37,161 nucleotides of DNA from Mediannikoviicoccus sp037890055 (GCA_037890055.1 JBBKBD010000020.1), one strand, 5' to 3'. Positions 1-9,040 are shown, counted from the first letter of the stretch. The notes: generated by a model from the letters alone, not told the origin. Made by a program: numbers and translations.

Positions 1-603
1 CGATACCCTGTCAGCTTCAGCAGCCATGACACCTTCCATATCAGTCCTGATTTTCTTGACTGCTGTTGTGTCTGTAGATACTTGCCTTTGCTTTCTGTCT
101 ATATCACTTTTAATCACTTCTTGCTTTTTTAGACTTTCTTGGTAGGCTTTTTCTTGGGTATCGACACGTTCAAGTGCCTTTTCAAGTTTGGTAAAATCGA
201 CTACTAAGTCCTTGCCAGTTGCTCCACCGTTGCATAAAGATTTTGTTACATCTGATATATAAGTATTGGATTGAATTAGTTTGTCTGCACCTTGGTATAA
301 AGCTAATTGAAATTCAACTTTACCCATTTTCCCAAGCATATCAGTTGAAAAAAAGACCTGATATTTATCATCAATAACCTTTGCGACTGTATAATAAGTC
401 TTGGTAGGGTCATTTAGATTTGTACCAAATAATTTTAAGGTTATATTTGAATTTGGTGCAATCACTTCTCCACTATTGGATACTAATTCAACGTTAAAAC
501 CTCTAGTCTTTGTATCTCCTTGAACTAGTTGAATATCGTCTAGTTCTCCAGTATCAAAATTCAAGGTTATATCTTTTAGACCTAATTCGTTCAAATCTTT
601 CAT
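1..603 (-). CDS. BppU-like baseplate/tail protein, N-terminal part (cut by window edge)
   Basis: An open frame of 201 codons runs from an ATG at 603 to the window edge without a stop, so only the N-terminus is present. The start follows GGAGGTAAAT. The first ~120 residues look like the BppU N-terminal domain (DUF2479-like) of baseplate upper proteins: a beta-rich start (MKDLNELGLKDITLNFDTGE), then a segment on sequence variation around a ligand or host-facing region. Residues ~140-195 are a charged helical stretch that probably forms a trimeric coiled coil. In related siphophages this protein follows the tail endopeptidase gene and connects receptor-binding proteins to the tail tip. Family assignment is by pattern recognition only. 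Confidence 0.7.
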   Translation of the reverse strand, partial: MKDLNELGLKDITLNFDTGELDDIQLVQGDTKTRGFNVELVSNSGEVIAPNSNITLKLFGTNLNDPTKTYYTVAKVIDDKYQVFFSTDMLGKMGKVEFQLALYQGADKLIQSNTYISDVTKSLCNGGATGKDLVVDFTKLEKALERVDTQEKAYQESLKKQEVIKSDIDRKQRQVSTDTTAVKKIRTDMEGVMAAEADRVS

Positions 604-615
604 ATTTACCTCCAT

Positions 616-648
616 AAAAAAGAGGGTAAGCAATTAAGCTTATCCCTC
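616..648 (-). terminator. Intrinsic terminator after the small tail-module gene
   Basis: On the minus strand GAGGG-A-TAAGC pairs with GCTTA-CCCTC around an AATT-containing loop and is followed by six T. The stem starts inside the last codons of the 51-aa gene and ends just before the BppU-like gene's ribosome binding site. It is probably partial, since the BppU-like gene continues in the same direction. Confidence 0.65.
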
Positions 649-795
649 AATTTCTTTTTCAATTTCTTCAACTGGAACATTTAACATTTCTGCGATTTTT
701 GCTTTAACTAAGTCGTGTAAATTGAAATTATTTCCAATTTGACTTAATTTTATCTTGCCTGTTAAAACTTGTTCTGCTAAAAATATAACTAACAT
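640..795 (-). CDS. Small phage tail-module protein (51 aa, CD1375/XkdX-like)
   Basis: The ATG at 795 is preferred because AGGCAGGTG lies just upstream. A longer in-frame version would overlap the upstream gene by about 80 bp. The protein begins with a short hydrophobic segment (MLVIFLAEQVLTGKI) and ends acidic (VEEIEKEIEG). Proteins of this size and pattern are regularly found between the tail endopeptidase and tail fibre genes of Firmicute prophages, and their function is unknown. It starts one base after the stop of the upstream gene, so translation is probably coupled. Confidence 0.65.
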   Translation of the reverse strand: MLVIFLAEQVLTGKIKLSQIGNNFNLHDLVKAKIAEMLNVPVEEIEKEIEG

Positions 796-796
796 T

Positions 797-1201
797 TTAT
801 TCACCTGCCTTTCCTCCTTCTGTAACTGTATCAATATTAGTATCAGTATCTTCTGAATTTTGTTTTTCAATATTTTCATTTATTACACCTGTACCACCCG
901 ACATCATCAAGGTTAATTCTAAAAGCATAGATTCTATATTATTCATTTTTTTATCAAAACTTTCTTGTAAAGCAACTATTCCTAAGTTTTCATTATCTTT
1001 AGTTTTGAATAAATCTCCTAGCTTTATAAGGATTAATTCTTGTAATGTGCCTTTTTGATAACATACATCAAATTCGTGTTTATCAACTATCAAGTTTCCA
1101 GAAAAGTAAATACCGTCCTGTACTTCTTGACACTCAAAGCCAATTCCAACTTTATTGTCTGGTGCGTTGAAATTAATTCCCATTGTTTTTATATTTAGCA
1201 T
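797..1201 (-). CDS. Hypothetical tail-module protein (134 aa)
   Basis: I do not recognise this family. Residues 1-50 look beta-rich, with alternating hydrophobic residues. Residues ~60-100 are helical and contain ESFDKKMNNIESMLLEL, a probable short coiled coil. The tail is acidic and low-complexity (NSEDTDTNIDTVTEGG). The start directly follows the stop of the tail endopeptidase (TAAATG), with AAAGGA upstream. Its position between the tail lysin and the baseplate genes suggests a baseplate or tail-tip accessory role. That is inference from order only. Confidence 0.65.
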   Translation of the reverse strand: MLNIKTMGINFNAPDNKVGIGFECQEVQDGIYFSGNLIVDKHEFDVCYQKGTLQELILIKLGDLFKTKDNENLGIVALQESFDKKMNNIESMLLELTLMMSGGTGVINENIEKQNSEDTDTNIDTVTEGGKAGE

Positions 1202-2926
1202 TTATCCTTTAATCTCCTTTCCTCCGACAAATAACCTACCAATATATACTCCGTCACTTCTTATCGCAATAGAAGGTGATGAACCTGCGTGAGGACGATA
1301 TAAATATGTTCCGTTACCGTCCTGTGCTATCATTGAACCGTCTGCTCCATGTAAACCACCAGAATTTAATTCATAAGTGTACCAACCTTTAGCTGCAATT
1401 GTTCCATAAACATCAAATTGCGTTCTACCGTCTCTGTCAATCATTTTTATGTTAGGACCATTAAACGAAAATCCTTGACTGTCCATATAGGCGTTACCAC
1501 GATTGATATTAGCAGATGATATTGTGCCACCAACAACCATATTTCCACTAACGTTAAAGCTTCCACGAACTTCTGTATTTCCGTCTAAATATATATTTCT
1601 TGATGCTATTTTTAAATATTCAGGACAAGCATTAATTTGAGTTATTAATTTATCTTTATCAGCTTTTGAGTTTAAATCCGATGTGTCAGCTTTACTACTT
1701 ATAGTTATGTTTAAACCGTCGACTGATTTTTCAATTTCCATTAATTTTTTATTATTCTTGCTTGTCTGCCCAGTATTTTCATCAATCTTTATTTCGTTTT
1801 CTTCAAATCGTTCAGTAACTTTTTTGTCCGTTTGTTCTATAGTTGTTTTGAACTCATTTATTGAATTTTCAACACCTTTTTCTAAAGTTTGAACTTGCGA
1901 TTTTACACTTTCTTTTGTTACTTCAAATAATGCTTCAGTATTTGTCCAATAATCATCTAAATTTTCTTGTAAATTCTTTTCATCAGTTTTTAAGTCTTTA
2001 ATTTTATTTCCAAGTACAATTTCATTTAATTCTTGCTTATGTGGATATCTAGTTAATTCTACAATCCTGAATTTTTCTTTAAATCCATTTTTATCAAGTA
2101 AATAAACAAAATCTCCTATCTCATAACTAAAGCTTTCATAGCCTGATATTTGCGATAAATCAATTACATTAATTTCATAGCTTTTATAAGGTTGTGACAA
2201 AATATCTAACTTCTTTTTTGCATCGTTTTTAAGATTATAAACATTTGTATAACGATTATCTTCCCAATAGTAGGTTATTATTTTATTGCTGTAGCTATAA
2301 TTTTCTAAGTAGTTTTTACCATTATTTACTGCAGCGATTGTTAATCCGTCATTCCCAATTGGTATAATCCGAGTGGCAAAATCAAAGCTATCAATATTCG
2401 CATACTTCTTTTTTAAGTTTAATTCTTCAGTAAAATATTGTCCTTTATCCTTTGATAATTCAGGTGCAAGGGTTATTGTTTTATTAATTGTATTTATGCG
2501 ATATTCAAGGTCAAAAGTCTTAATTATCTTTTCAAAGATTTTAAATGTTGATAAGTGATTGCCTGTAACTGTTCTTTGCATTCTTACATCACAATTTATA
2601 GTCCAGCCACTACCAAATAAATCTTCAAGCATATATTTAGGTGTCTTTGTTACATAGGATTTGTTAATGTGAAATTCATCAAATTTTTCATCATGCTGTA
2701 TTGCTCCAACTTTATAACAATCTGATTGTTCGTTGATTTCTTTGATTAGATATTTTTCGTTATTTGTATCAACAATACCTTCAACTTCAAAGACATCAAT
2801 GCTAATTTTAGGTATTTCCATAGTCATATAATCAAGCTCTTTTATCGACTGTTTGATTTGAAAATTTCTATATGAATTAAAAAGTGATGTTAAATTTTCA
2901 TTTCTATCTTTAATCTTAAATGCCAT
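1202..2926 (-). CDS. Prophage tail endopeptidase / tail-associated protein (Tal)
   Basis: This 574-aa protein takes the place of the tail-tip Tal/endopeptidase protein. The N-terminal ~310 residues resemble the Prophage_tail (PF06605) fold that forms the tip hub, with the typical segment around DFATRIIPIGNDGLTI. Residues ~315-400 are a long charged helix, probably coiled coil (DDYWTNTEALFEVTKESVKS and onward). The C-terminal ~150 residues are Gly/Ser/Asn-rich beta repeats (ASRNIYLDGNTEVRGSFNVS) as in receptor-binding or tail-needle domains. I see no clear peptidase catalytic motif, so enzymatic activity is uncertain. The start overlaps the distal tail gene stop by one base (TAATG), which indicates coupling. 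Confidence 0.8.
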   Translation of the reverse strand: MAFKIKDRNENLTSLFNSYRNFQIKQSIKELDYMTMEIPKISIDVFEVEGIVDTNNEKYLIKEINEQSDCYKVGAIQHDEKFDEFHINKSYVTKTPKYMLEDLFGSGWTINCDVRMQRTVTGNHLSTFKIFEKIIKTFDLEYRINTINKTITLAPELSKDKGQYFTEELNLKKKYANIDSFDFATRIIPIGNDGLTIAAVNNGKNYLENYSYSNKIITYYWEDNRYTNVYNLKNDAKKKLDILSQPYKSYEINVIDLSQISGYESFSYEIGDFVYLLDKNGFKEKFRIVELTRYPHKQELNEIVLGNKIKDLKTDEKNLQENLDDYWTNTEALFEVTKESVKSQVQTLEKGVENSINEFKTTIEQTDKKVTERFEENEIKIDENTGQTSKNNKKLMEIEKSVDGLNITISSKADTSDLNSKADKDKLITQINACPEYLKIASRNIYLDGNTEVRGSFNVSGNMVVGGTISSANINRGNAYMDSQGFSFNGPNIKMIDRDGRTQFDVYGTIAAKGWYTYELNSGGLHGADGSMIAQDGNGTYLYRPHAGSSPSIAIRSDGVYIGRLFVGGKEIKG

Positions 2927-3588
2927 TACATCACCTTAACCCTATATTCAATTTCAGTTTTAAAAGTACCACTTCCAGCAACCTCTATTGTTGTATCATT
3001 TTTTAGTTTTGGAAATTCGTAAAAATCAATATTATTAATATCTCCGTTGATTAATCCATTTGTTCCGTTGATTGATATTTCACCATTCAATCTTTTAATT
3101 TTAATTGGAACTTTAGTTAATCCCGATATTGTAATATTGCTTCCAGTACCTGTTAATTTAAGAATTACTGGACATTCTGAGACCTCATTTAAGACAATTC
3201 TTTTCTTCTTATCTATTTCAAATTTATAGCTTCCCACCTTATAAGCTTCACATTTTCCAATTACTGAAATAACTTCATAGCCTAAGTAAGTATCTATAAT
3301 TTCATCAAATAAAAATTGTCCTTCATAAACTCTTCCGTCGCCAACATTTAAGCGACATAATTCTAAATCAGTTAATAGCCTTGATTTGTTAGTTTCGATT
3401 GTTTTTCTATTTCCTTGAAATTCAATATTCAATCTTACTTTTTTGAAACCTTGTTTCTTTTCTCCATATATTGCAATTCCATTATCAGTTTTAAAAATAT
3501 CTCTTTCTATTTCTGCACTTGTAATTTGTATAGGGTGAAGGAGATAAGCCCTATACTTTTTTAAATTCAATCCATTTATTGTTTTCAT
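2926..3588 (-). CDS. Distal tail protein (Dit)
   Basis: This 220-aa protein has the length and position of siphophage Dit proteins, directly downstream of the tape measure gene. Dit forms the hexameric ring joining the tail tube to the baseplate hub. The N-terminal part (IQITSAEIERDIFKTDNGIAI, then KKVRLNIEFQGN) and the central segment where Dit proteins have a galectin-like domain (GYEVISVIGKCEAYKVGSYKF) fit the family. It follows the tape measure stop closely and overlaps the next gene by one base. Confidence 0.8.
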   Translation of the reverse strand: MKTINGLNLKKYRAYLLHPIQITSAEIERDIFKTDNGIAIYGEKKQGFKKVRLNIEFQGNRKTIETNKSRLLTDLELCRLNVGDGRVYEGQFLFDEIIDTYLGYEVISVIGKCEAYKVGSYKFEIDKKKRIVLNEVSECPVILKLTGTGSNITISGLTKVPIKIKRLNGEISINGTNGLINGDINNIDFYEFPKLKNDTTIEVAGSGTFKTEIEYRVKVM

Positions 3589-3589
3589 G

Positions 3590-6500
3590 CTATCTCCTTT
3601 TATCCCTTGAAATTTCTTTACTTACAAAAGGACTTACGGATTCACCGACTGCCCTTCCGTCTAACTCTACAACTGTTCTTATTTCACCATTTCCAATAGT
3701 TACATTCATCGAACCGTCAGCGTTTAATTTAGCCGAACTTGTATAGTTAAATCCTAGTACATTTCCTATGAGATTAGTTTCTAAATCAACTTCTCCTTTT
3801 GCTTTATCAATTAAATTTTCCATTAGATTTTTAGATGATTTTTCAACTAATTTAGAACCTTTATCAATACCTACGCTTGTACCAGCTGGTAGTTGGTAAC
3901 CGATTTCTTTTTCCCATATTTTAGATGGTGAGTGAATTGCAGCAGCTCTTTTTGCAGCACTTACAGCATTTCGCATAATATTTACTGCCGAACTTATAAC
4001 TGCAGACCTACCTGATGAAATACCCGATGCCAAGCCATAACTTAAATTCCTACCAGCAGAAACGAATTGTCCTCTAAAAGAATTTACTGTACTAACTGAT
4101 GAACGACACATATTGCTAATTGCAGATTGTGCCTTGTTTGCTCCTGATGTAACAGAAGTTACAAAAGAATTCATCATTTGAGTAGTAGTTCTTGTCATGG
4201 TATTTGACATATTAGTGATGTTTTTATTTACGTCATTTACAAGTTTTGTAAAGTTTCTATTAGCTTCTGTAATTCCTCTGCTTATTTCTCTACCAAAATT
4301 ATTCATCATTTGAGTAGATGCTTGACTAACTTTATTTCCCATTTGAGTTATTTGATTAGCCACGTTATTACTCATTTGAGATACTGTAGAATTTACTTTA
4401 TTAGCTCCTGATGATACCGAGTTGTTAAATCCGTTCATCATGCTATCAGCAGATGATTTTACTTTGTTTGATGTATTAGTTACAGATGTTTCAATTCCAG
4501 AACCTAATTTATTTATGCTTGATGTAACTTGTCCAGATCCTGAATTTATTCCTGAACTTATTTCTTCAGGTATTTTTTTACCTTGTGAGTTAAATTCAGT
4601 CGTTTTACTATCTAAGGCTGTTTTACCACTATCAGCAACTTCAGTAACTGCATTGGCGACATTTGCTCCACCTTCTGTTATTCCTTGGGAGTAGCCTTCA
4701 ATATTATCACGACCTGATTGCATCATTTCATCTTTTTGTTGAGATAAAAATTCAGTTGTAGGTGCGTGAATTGATTGCTCTAACATTCCTTGCAAGCCAC
4801 CACTTGCTTCTTGTTGACCCATTAAAAATGCTTCTACATTTGTAAATCCCTTTTCTCTTAAAAGGTCAGCCATATCAGATGCTTCAAGTCCTGCATCAGC
4901 CATTTGTTGATAAGCTTCTTCAATCGTTCCTGATTCTGATGTAATACCACTTGCGTGACCGTCAACGTTTACTAAGCCTATATCATAAAGTTTTTGCATC
5001 GCTTCAACTTCTGATAATCCAGCTTCTCTAAGATTGCTATAGATTTCTTTTACTTTTTCCAAACCTATTTGTGAACCTTGTCCGAAGGCTTCAACGTTCA
5101 ACATACCTTTTTCATTAAATAAATCTAAGGCTTGTAATTCAGTCGCTCCTGCATCTCTAAGCATTTGAAACTTGCCTATAATTTCAGGAGTTCCTGCATC
5201 TACCCCTTGACCGTAAGCCGATGTGTTTGATGCTCCAAGGCTAAACAATTCTTCTACTGCTTCAAGTGATGTTAAACCTTGTTCTTTTAAAGATTGGTAT
5301 AAATCAATTAAAGTTTCACCGTTTTCATTTACACCATTTTTATAGCCTTCGATATTTAAGCCACCAAGTTCAATTAATTCTTCAACTGCTTCAAGTTCAT
5401 CAAGACCTCTCATTTTTAATTCTAAAAAGGCTTGTCCTACACCGTCAGCAGATTGCATTATTGCTTGGATATATGCATCAGTATCAGCTTGTCCTGCTTC
5501 GTTAATTATTGTTCTTGCTTCACTATCAGAAAATCCTGCTTCAATTAGTTGTCTATATGCATCTACTAAATCAGTAGTGCCTGCGTGAACTCCGTCAATT
5601 ATTCCGTCAACTAAATTACTTCCGTATTGGGATGTTTCAGTTTCAGATACAGCTTCATCAATACCAGATGAAATGGTGTCTTTTGCATCGTCTTTAAAAG
5701 ACGGTTTTTCGCCTTTAATTCCTTCAGCTATACCTTTTACTAAACCTTTACCTGCTTCAAGTAGTTTTCCCGGGAAAGACCAAATTCCAGTAACTAAAGC
5801 TTTTACAATTTTCCCTGCAACTTTTGGTATTAGTTTAATTCCGTTGGCAATTCCTTTAACTACCATTCCAATTAAACGTCCACCAGCTTGAAATAATTTT
5901 CCGACATCTATATTTAAAGCGTTTACTAAGGTGGCTATAATAACAACTGCTGCAGCTGCTATTCCGATTGGATTTGATAAAACACCTGCTAAAATCCCAA
6001 TTAATTTAGTTCCAACAGCGACTAATTTTCCACCACCTGCTAAAAGCTTGCCAGCAAATTCAGCTATCAGCATTCCACCACTTGTACCAAGTAGTTTCCC
6101 ACCAGTTCCTTTTATTGCCGATACCATAGGAACAAGTAACTTTCCACCAACTCCTGATAAGATTTTTCCATTACTCATTAAACTTTTTCCAAAGGTTGAA
6201 ATTAATTTATTTCCTGCCTTTGATAAAAGTCCAGAATTAGATAATAGAGAAGTTGATATATTACTTACTAAACTTTTTCCTACAGTTGCACCTTTCCAAG
6301 CTAACCATAATTTAGTAAATGCCGATAATATTTCAGGAACAGCTTTTGCAAGTTCTCCCCTAGCGTTCCATAAACCTTCAGCAATTGATTTTATTAATCT
6401 AACTCCTACATCTAAAAGTTGAGATGCATTTTCATTAAAAGACCTTGCGAGGTTTCCTATGATTTCAACAACTCTTGGTATTAAAGACGGTGCAGCTTGT

Positions 6501-7870
6501 ATTAAGCCTTCGCCAATTTTTAAAATTAATTTAGCTCCTGCATCTACAAGTTTTACTCCAGCGTTTAAAATCCCAATACTTAATGTAGATATTATATTGA
6601 CTGCCGAGCTTGCAATTTGGTCGCTTGATTGCATTATTCCGTCAATCAAACTTGAAATTATTTGAACTCCAATATCTATGAATTTAGGTAGTTGTGAAGC
6701 TAAATTAGTTACAGCATCAGCCATCATTTCGCCTATTAATTTAGGTACACTTGCTAAATCTTTATTTAAAGCAGTATTTAATTTAGATAGATATCCTGTA
6801 ACGTTTTGAACAACCGTTCTCATAGGAGTATCAATATTCTCATATAAAGATATTCCAACACCTTCAAGAGCCGACATCATTATTACTAAGTCGCCCTTTA
6901 AGTTGTCATTCATAACATTTGCCATATTTTCAGCAGCACCTGCCGAATTATCTATAGCTTTTGCAAGTTTGTTAAAGTCTTCATCAGATGAATCTATAAT
7001 TGCAAGCATACCTGACATTGCTTGCTTTCCGAATATTGTTTGTGCAAAGGCAGCTTTTTCTGCATCAGTAAGTCCATTAAAACTACTTCTTAATTCAGTT
7101 AGCACTTGTCCGAGAGGTTTAGCTGTACCGTCGACATTAAACATTTCGATGCCTAGTTCAAACATCGCATCTTTAACTTTACCTGTTGGGTCAGCCATTC
7201 TTGTCAATGCACTTCTTAAAGTAGTACCAGCTTGAGATGCTTTAATACCTGCATTTGCCATTACACCAAGTGCCAAGGCTGTATCTTCAACAGAATAACC
7301 TAAAGTACCTGCAATTGGAGCAACGTATTTAAAAGACTCACCAAGCATTGATACATTTGTATTTGAGTTAGAAGATGCAGCAGCTAAAACGTCAGCAAAT
7401 CTTCCAGCTTCGTTAGCTTTCATTCCAAAAGCTGTCATTGCATCCGTAACAATATCAGAAACAGTCGCTAAACTTTCACCACTTGCAGCAGCCAAGTTCA
7501 TTACACCGTCAAGACCACCAAGCATTTCTTCAGTTTTCCAACCTGCCATTGCCATGTATTTCAAAGCTTCTGCAGATTCAGTCGCAGAGAATTTTGTTTT
7601 AGAACCCATTTCTTTTGCTTTATCAGTAAGCCTGTTTAAATCGTCGCCTGTAGCACCTGATATTGCCTGAACTTCAGACATTCCAGCTTGAAAATCCATT
7701 CCAGCCTTTAATGAGTATGCTCCAAATCCAGCGACTGCTGTGCTTGCAAGTCCAATTCCTTTAGCTAAACCTGCACCGACTTTTCCCATTTTAGAACTTA
7801 AACTTGATAATCCTTTAGAAAATCCCGATTCGTCTATTTTGGTATCAAAAATTAAAGAGCCATCAGCCAT
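3590..7870 (-). CDS. Tail tape measure protein
   Basis: At 1426 aa this is the longest gene in the window, and its length sets tail length. AAAGGAGGTTAAT precedes the ATG. Residues ~60-330 match the TP901-type tape measure core (MDFQAGMSEVQAISGATGDD; KYVAPIAGTLGYSVEDTALA). Residues ~380-720 contain many Gly/Ala/Val/Ile-rich hydrophobic helices, usual for membrane-penetrating parts. Residues 767-1026 are six tandem repeats of about 43 residues. Residues ~1090-1330 are Ser/Asn/Thr-rich helical repeats with SGANK and TTQMMNSF. AAAIHSPSKIWEKEIG near the C-terminus is a common tape-measure motif. The gene sits between the chaperone genes and Dit. Confidence 0.95.
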   Translation of the reverse strand: MADGSLIFDTKIDESGFSKGLSSLSSKMGKVGAGLAKGIGLASTAVAGFGAYSLKAGMDFQAGMSEVQAISGATGDDLNRLTDKAKEMGSKTKFSATESAEALKYMAMAGWKTEEMLGGLDGVMNLAAASGESLATVSDIVTDAMTAFGMKANEAGRFADVLAAASSNSNTNVSMLGESFKYVAPIAGTLGYSVEDTALALGVMANAGIKASQAGTTLRSALTRMADPTGKVKDAMFELGIEMFNVDGTAKPLGQVLTELRSSFNGLTDAEKAAFAQTIFGKQAMSGMLAIIDSSDEDFNKLAKAIDNSAGAAENMANVMNDNLKGDLVIMMSALEGVGISLYENIDTPMRTVVQNVTGYLSKLNTALNKDLASVPKLIGEMMADAVTNLASQLPKFIDIGVQIISSLIDGIMQSSDQIASSAVNIISTLSIGILNAGVKLVDAGAKLILKIGEGLIQAAPSLIPRVVEIIGNLARSFNENASQLLDVGVRLIKSIAEGLWNARGELAKAVPEILSAFTKLWLAWKGATVGKSLVSNISTSLLSNSGLLSKAGNKLISTFGKSLMSNGKILSGVGGKLLVPMVSAIKGTGGKLLGTSGGMLIAEFAGKLLAGGGKLVAVGTKLIGILAGVLSNPIGIAAAAVVIIATLVNALNIDVGKLFQAGGRLIGMVVKGIANGIKLIPKVAGKIVKALVTGIWSFPGKLLEAGKGLVKGIAEGIKGEKPSFKDDAKDTISSGIDEAVSETETSQYGSNLVDGIIDGVHAGTTDLVDAYRQLIEAGFSDSEARTIINEAGQADTDAYIQAIMQSADGVGQAFLELKMRGLDELEAVEELIELGGLNIEGYKNGVNENGETLIDLYQSLKEQGLTSLEAVEELFSLGASNTSAYGQGVDAGTPEIIGKFQMLRDAGATELQALDLFNEKGMLNVEAFGQGSQIGLEKVKEIYSNLREAGLSEVEAMQKLYDIGLVNVDGHASGITSESGTIEEAYQQMADAGLEASDMADLLREKGFTNVEAFLMGQQEASGGLQGMLEQSIHAPTTEFLSQQKDEMMQSGRDNIEGYSQGITEGGANVANAVTEVADSGKTALDSKTTEFNSQGKKIPEEISSGINSGSGQVTSSINKLGSGIETSVTNTSNKVKSSADSMMNGFNNSVSSGANKVNSTVSQMSNNVANQITQMGNKVSQASTQMMNNFGREISRGITEANRNFTKLVNDVNKNITNMSNTMTRTTTQMMNSFVTSVTSGANKAQSAISNMCRSSVSTVNSFRGQFVSAGRNLSYGLASGISSGRSAVISSAVNIMRNAVSAAKRAAAIHSPSKIWEKEIGYQLPAGTSVGIDKGSKLVEKSSKNLMENLIDKAKGEVDLETNLIGNVLGFNYTSSAKLNADGSMNVTIGNGEIRTVVELDGRAVGESVSPFVSKEISRDKRR
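4793..5572 (-). repeat. Six tandem ~43-residue repeats within the tape measure gene
   Basis: Residues 767-1026 of the tape measure (260 aa) split into six units. The approximate consensus is Y-x2-L-x2-AGL-x3-EA-x2-L-x3-G-x2-NV-x-A/G-Y/F-x2-G. Examples of unit cores are LIEAGFSDSEA, LKMRGLDELEA, LKEQGLTSLEA, LRDAGATELQA, LREAGLSEVEA and MADAGLEASDM. The DNA has diverged between units, so this is an old protein-level repeat. Each unit is probably a pair of helices. Confidence 0.85.
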
Positions 7871-7901
7871 ATTAACCTCCTTTCATAGTTAGTTATATGG
7901 C

Positions 7902-8036
7902 TCAACGGCTCTCAATCTTAATCTCTATTACATTTTTACATTTTTTACATTTTATATACACTTTCTCACTTTTTGCGTTTTCTTCATATTTTAATATTTT
8001 TTGTCCACATATAGGACACCTATACCATTTTTCCAT
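7902..8036 (-). CDS. 44-aa zinc-ribbon protein (cysteine-rich KTR / Com-like)
   Basis: This small frame fills the gap between the Gp15-like gene and the tape measure gene. Its ATG overlaps the upstream stop by one base (TAATG), the same coupling used elsewhere in this operon. The product has two Cys pairs, CPICG (residues 8-12) and CKKC (residues 30-33), spaced as in a four-Cys zinc ribbon, and a basic middle. It resembles the cysteine-rich KTR/Com-like small phage proteins. Mu Com is a translational activator that binds mRNA, but nothing here proves that role. Its stop lies 32 bases before the tape measure start. Confidence 0.75.
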   Translation of the reverse strand: MEKWYRCPICGQKILKYEENAKSEKVYIKCKKCKNVIEIKIESR

Positions 8037-8632
8037 TACATCATAAATCCCTTAAACAACGATTCAGCAAAGTCCGTTTCTTTTTCTTCCTCTGTACGAT
8101 TATCAGGTAAAGCAAATATTTTCTTTTTTTCTCTGTAAAATCTTTGTTCTTCTTTACTCATTTTTGATGTTATTTTCATTCCCCTATATCCCATAATCTT
8201 AACCATAATAGAGTCTTCTGGTAGTCCTTGAAATAAAGCTTTAAATTTCCACCAGTGCATTTTTACAGTAGTTAAATCAATGTTATATGCTCTATAAAAA
8301 GATGAAAATATATAATCATTATCGTATTCATAAGAATAGATTTGTTTTACTTTTTCGTCGTTATTCTTACCTTTATTTTCTATATCTTTCTTTGCATAAA
8401 AGTTTATTATCTCTTTTATTAGTATTTCAGGATTGTATTTTCCTAATCTCTCATAAGGAGGTTTAATTGTTAATCTAATCATTTCATCAATCTTTTCAAT
8501 TTCGTTTAATTTGTTAGATTGCAGTAACAACTCAAATAAAATCCAATTCCTAAAATCCGTAAATATTTCTATTTCCCCGTTGTAAATAGTTGTTGGTAAC
8601 GGGTCTATTAAAATATTAGTTTTCAAGTCCAT
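8036..8632 (-). CDS. Bacteriophage Gp15-like tail assembly protein
   Basis: This 198-aa protein matches the Gp15 (PF06854) family of A118-like phages, with the hallmark KMHWWKFKALFQGLPED near residue 120. The family lies between the tail chaperone and tape measure genes and is thought to act in tail assembly like lambda gpGT. No ribosome binding site precedes its ATG, which lies inside the end of the upstream gene (17-nt overlap). Translation therefore probably depends on ribosomes finishing that gene. Confidence 0.85.
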   Translation of the reverse strand: MDLKTNILIDPLPTTIYNGEIEIFTDFRNWILFELLLQSNKLNEIEKIDEMIRLTIKPPYERLGKYNPEILIKEIINFYAKKDIENKGKNNDEKVKQIYSYEYDNDYIFSSFYRAYNIDLTTVKMHWWKFKALFQGLPEDSIMVKIMGYRGMKITSKMSKEEQRFYREKKKIFALPDNRTEEEKETDFAESLFKGFMM

Positions 8633-8996
8633 TTAAACGATTTGAATATAGGTTTGTAACTTTATTAATTTCATTTGTTTTACTAGTCATTTCATCTGAA
8701 ATAAATAAAATTACTTCAAATAATTCAGGTATAGTTAATTCTTCTTTATCGTAAACATCTTTACATATTTGAGAGTATGATCCTTCGCCTAAGATAAATT
8801 CAACTACCCCTGATAATTCATCTTTTAATTCTTTTGAATTGGATTCAGTAAATTTCTTTTTACCTGAATATTTTTCTCCAACTTCAATTAATTTTTTTGC
8901 ATATTCTGGAGTAAGTACATCTACCTTGTAAACTATATCTCCGAATTGTAATTCTAATAATCCAGTATTTTTGCTTTTTTGAAATTTAACTGCCAT
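8616..8996 (-). CDS. Tail assembly chaperone (gpG-like)
   Basis: This 126-aa protein sits between the tail tube gene and the Gp15-like gene, the place of the tail assembly chaperone. Residues ~10-100 form one globular unit (LLELQFGDIVYKVDVLTPEY; DKEELTIPELFEVILFISDE). GGAGGGTAAGTT precedes the ATG. The terminator at 9010-9040 separates it from the highly expressed tail tube gene, so it should be made at a lower level. The assignment rests on position and length more than on a motif. Confidence 0.65.
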   Translation of the reverse strand: MAVKFQKSKNTGLLELQFGDIVYKVDVLTPEYAKKLIEVGEKYSGKKKFTESNSKELKDELSGVVEFILGEGSYSQICKDVYDKEELTIPELFEVILFISDEMTSKTNEINKVTNLYSNRLNGLEN

Positions 8997-9009
8997 AACT
9001 TACCCTCCT

Positions 9010-9040
9010 AAAAAAATAAAGGGAGATATTAAATCTCCCT
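9010..9040 (-). terminator. Intrinsic terminator after the tail tube gene
   Basis: On the minus strand AGGGAGAT and ATCTCCCT form a perfect 8-bp stem around a 5-nt loop, followed by TTATTTTTTT. It lies 3 nt after the tail tube stop and before the chaperone ribosome binding site. It probably lowers chaperone and tape measure expression relative to the tube protein. Confidence 0.85.

Noticed and set aside
4793..5572. CRISPR-like periodic repeats
   Set aside because: The repetition is at the protein level, the DNA units differ, and there are no identical repeats with unique spacers.
5931..6422. 163-aa plus-strand ORF inside the tape measure gene
   Set aside because: It is antisense to a clear tape measure frame rich in Gly/Ala/Lys codons, has no ribosome binding site, and its product is Pro/Ala/Phe-rich low-complexity sequence. 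It is a shadow of the real gene.
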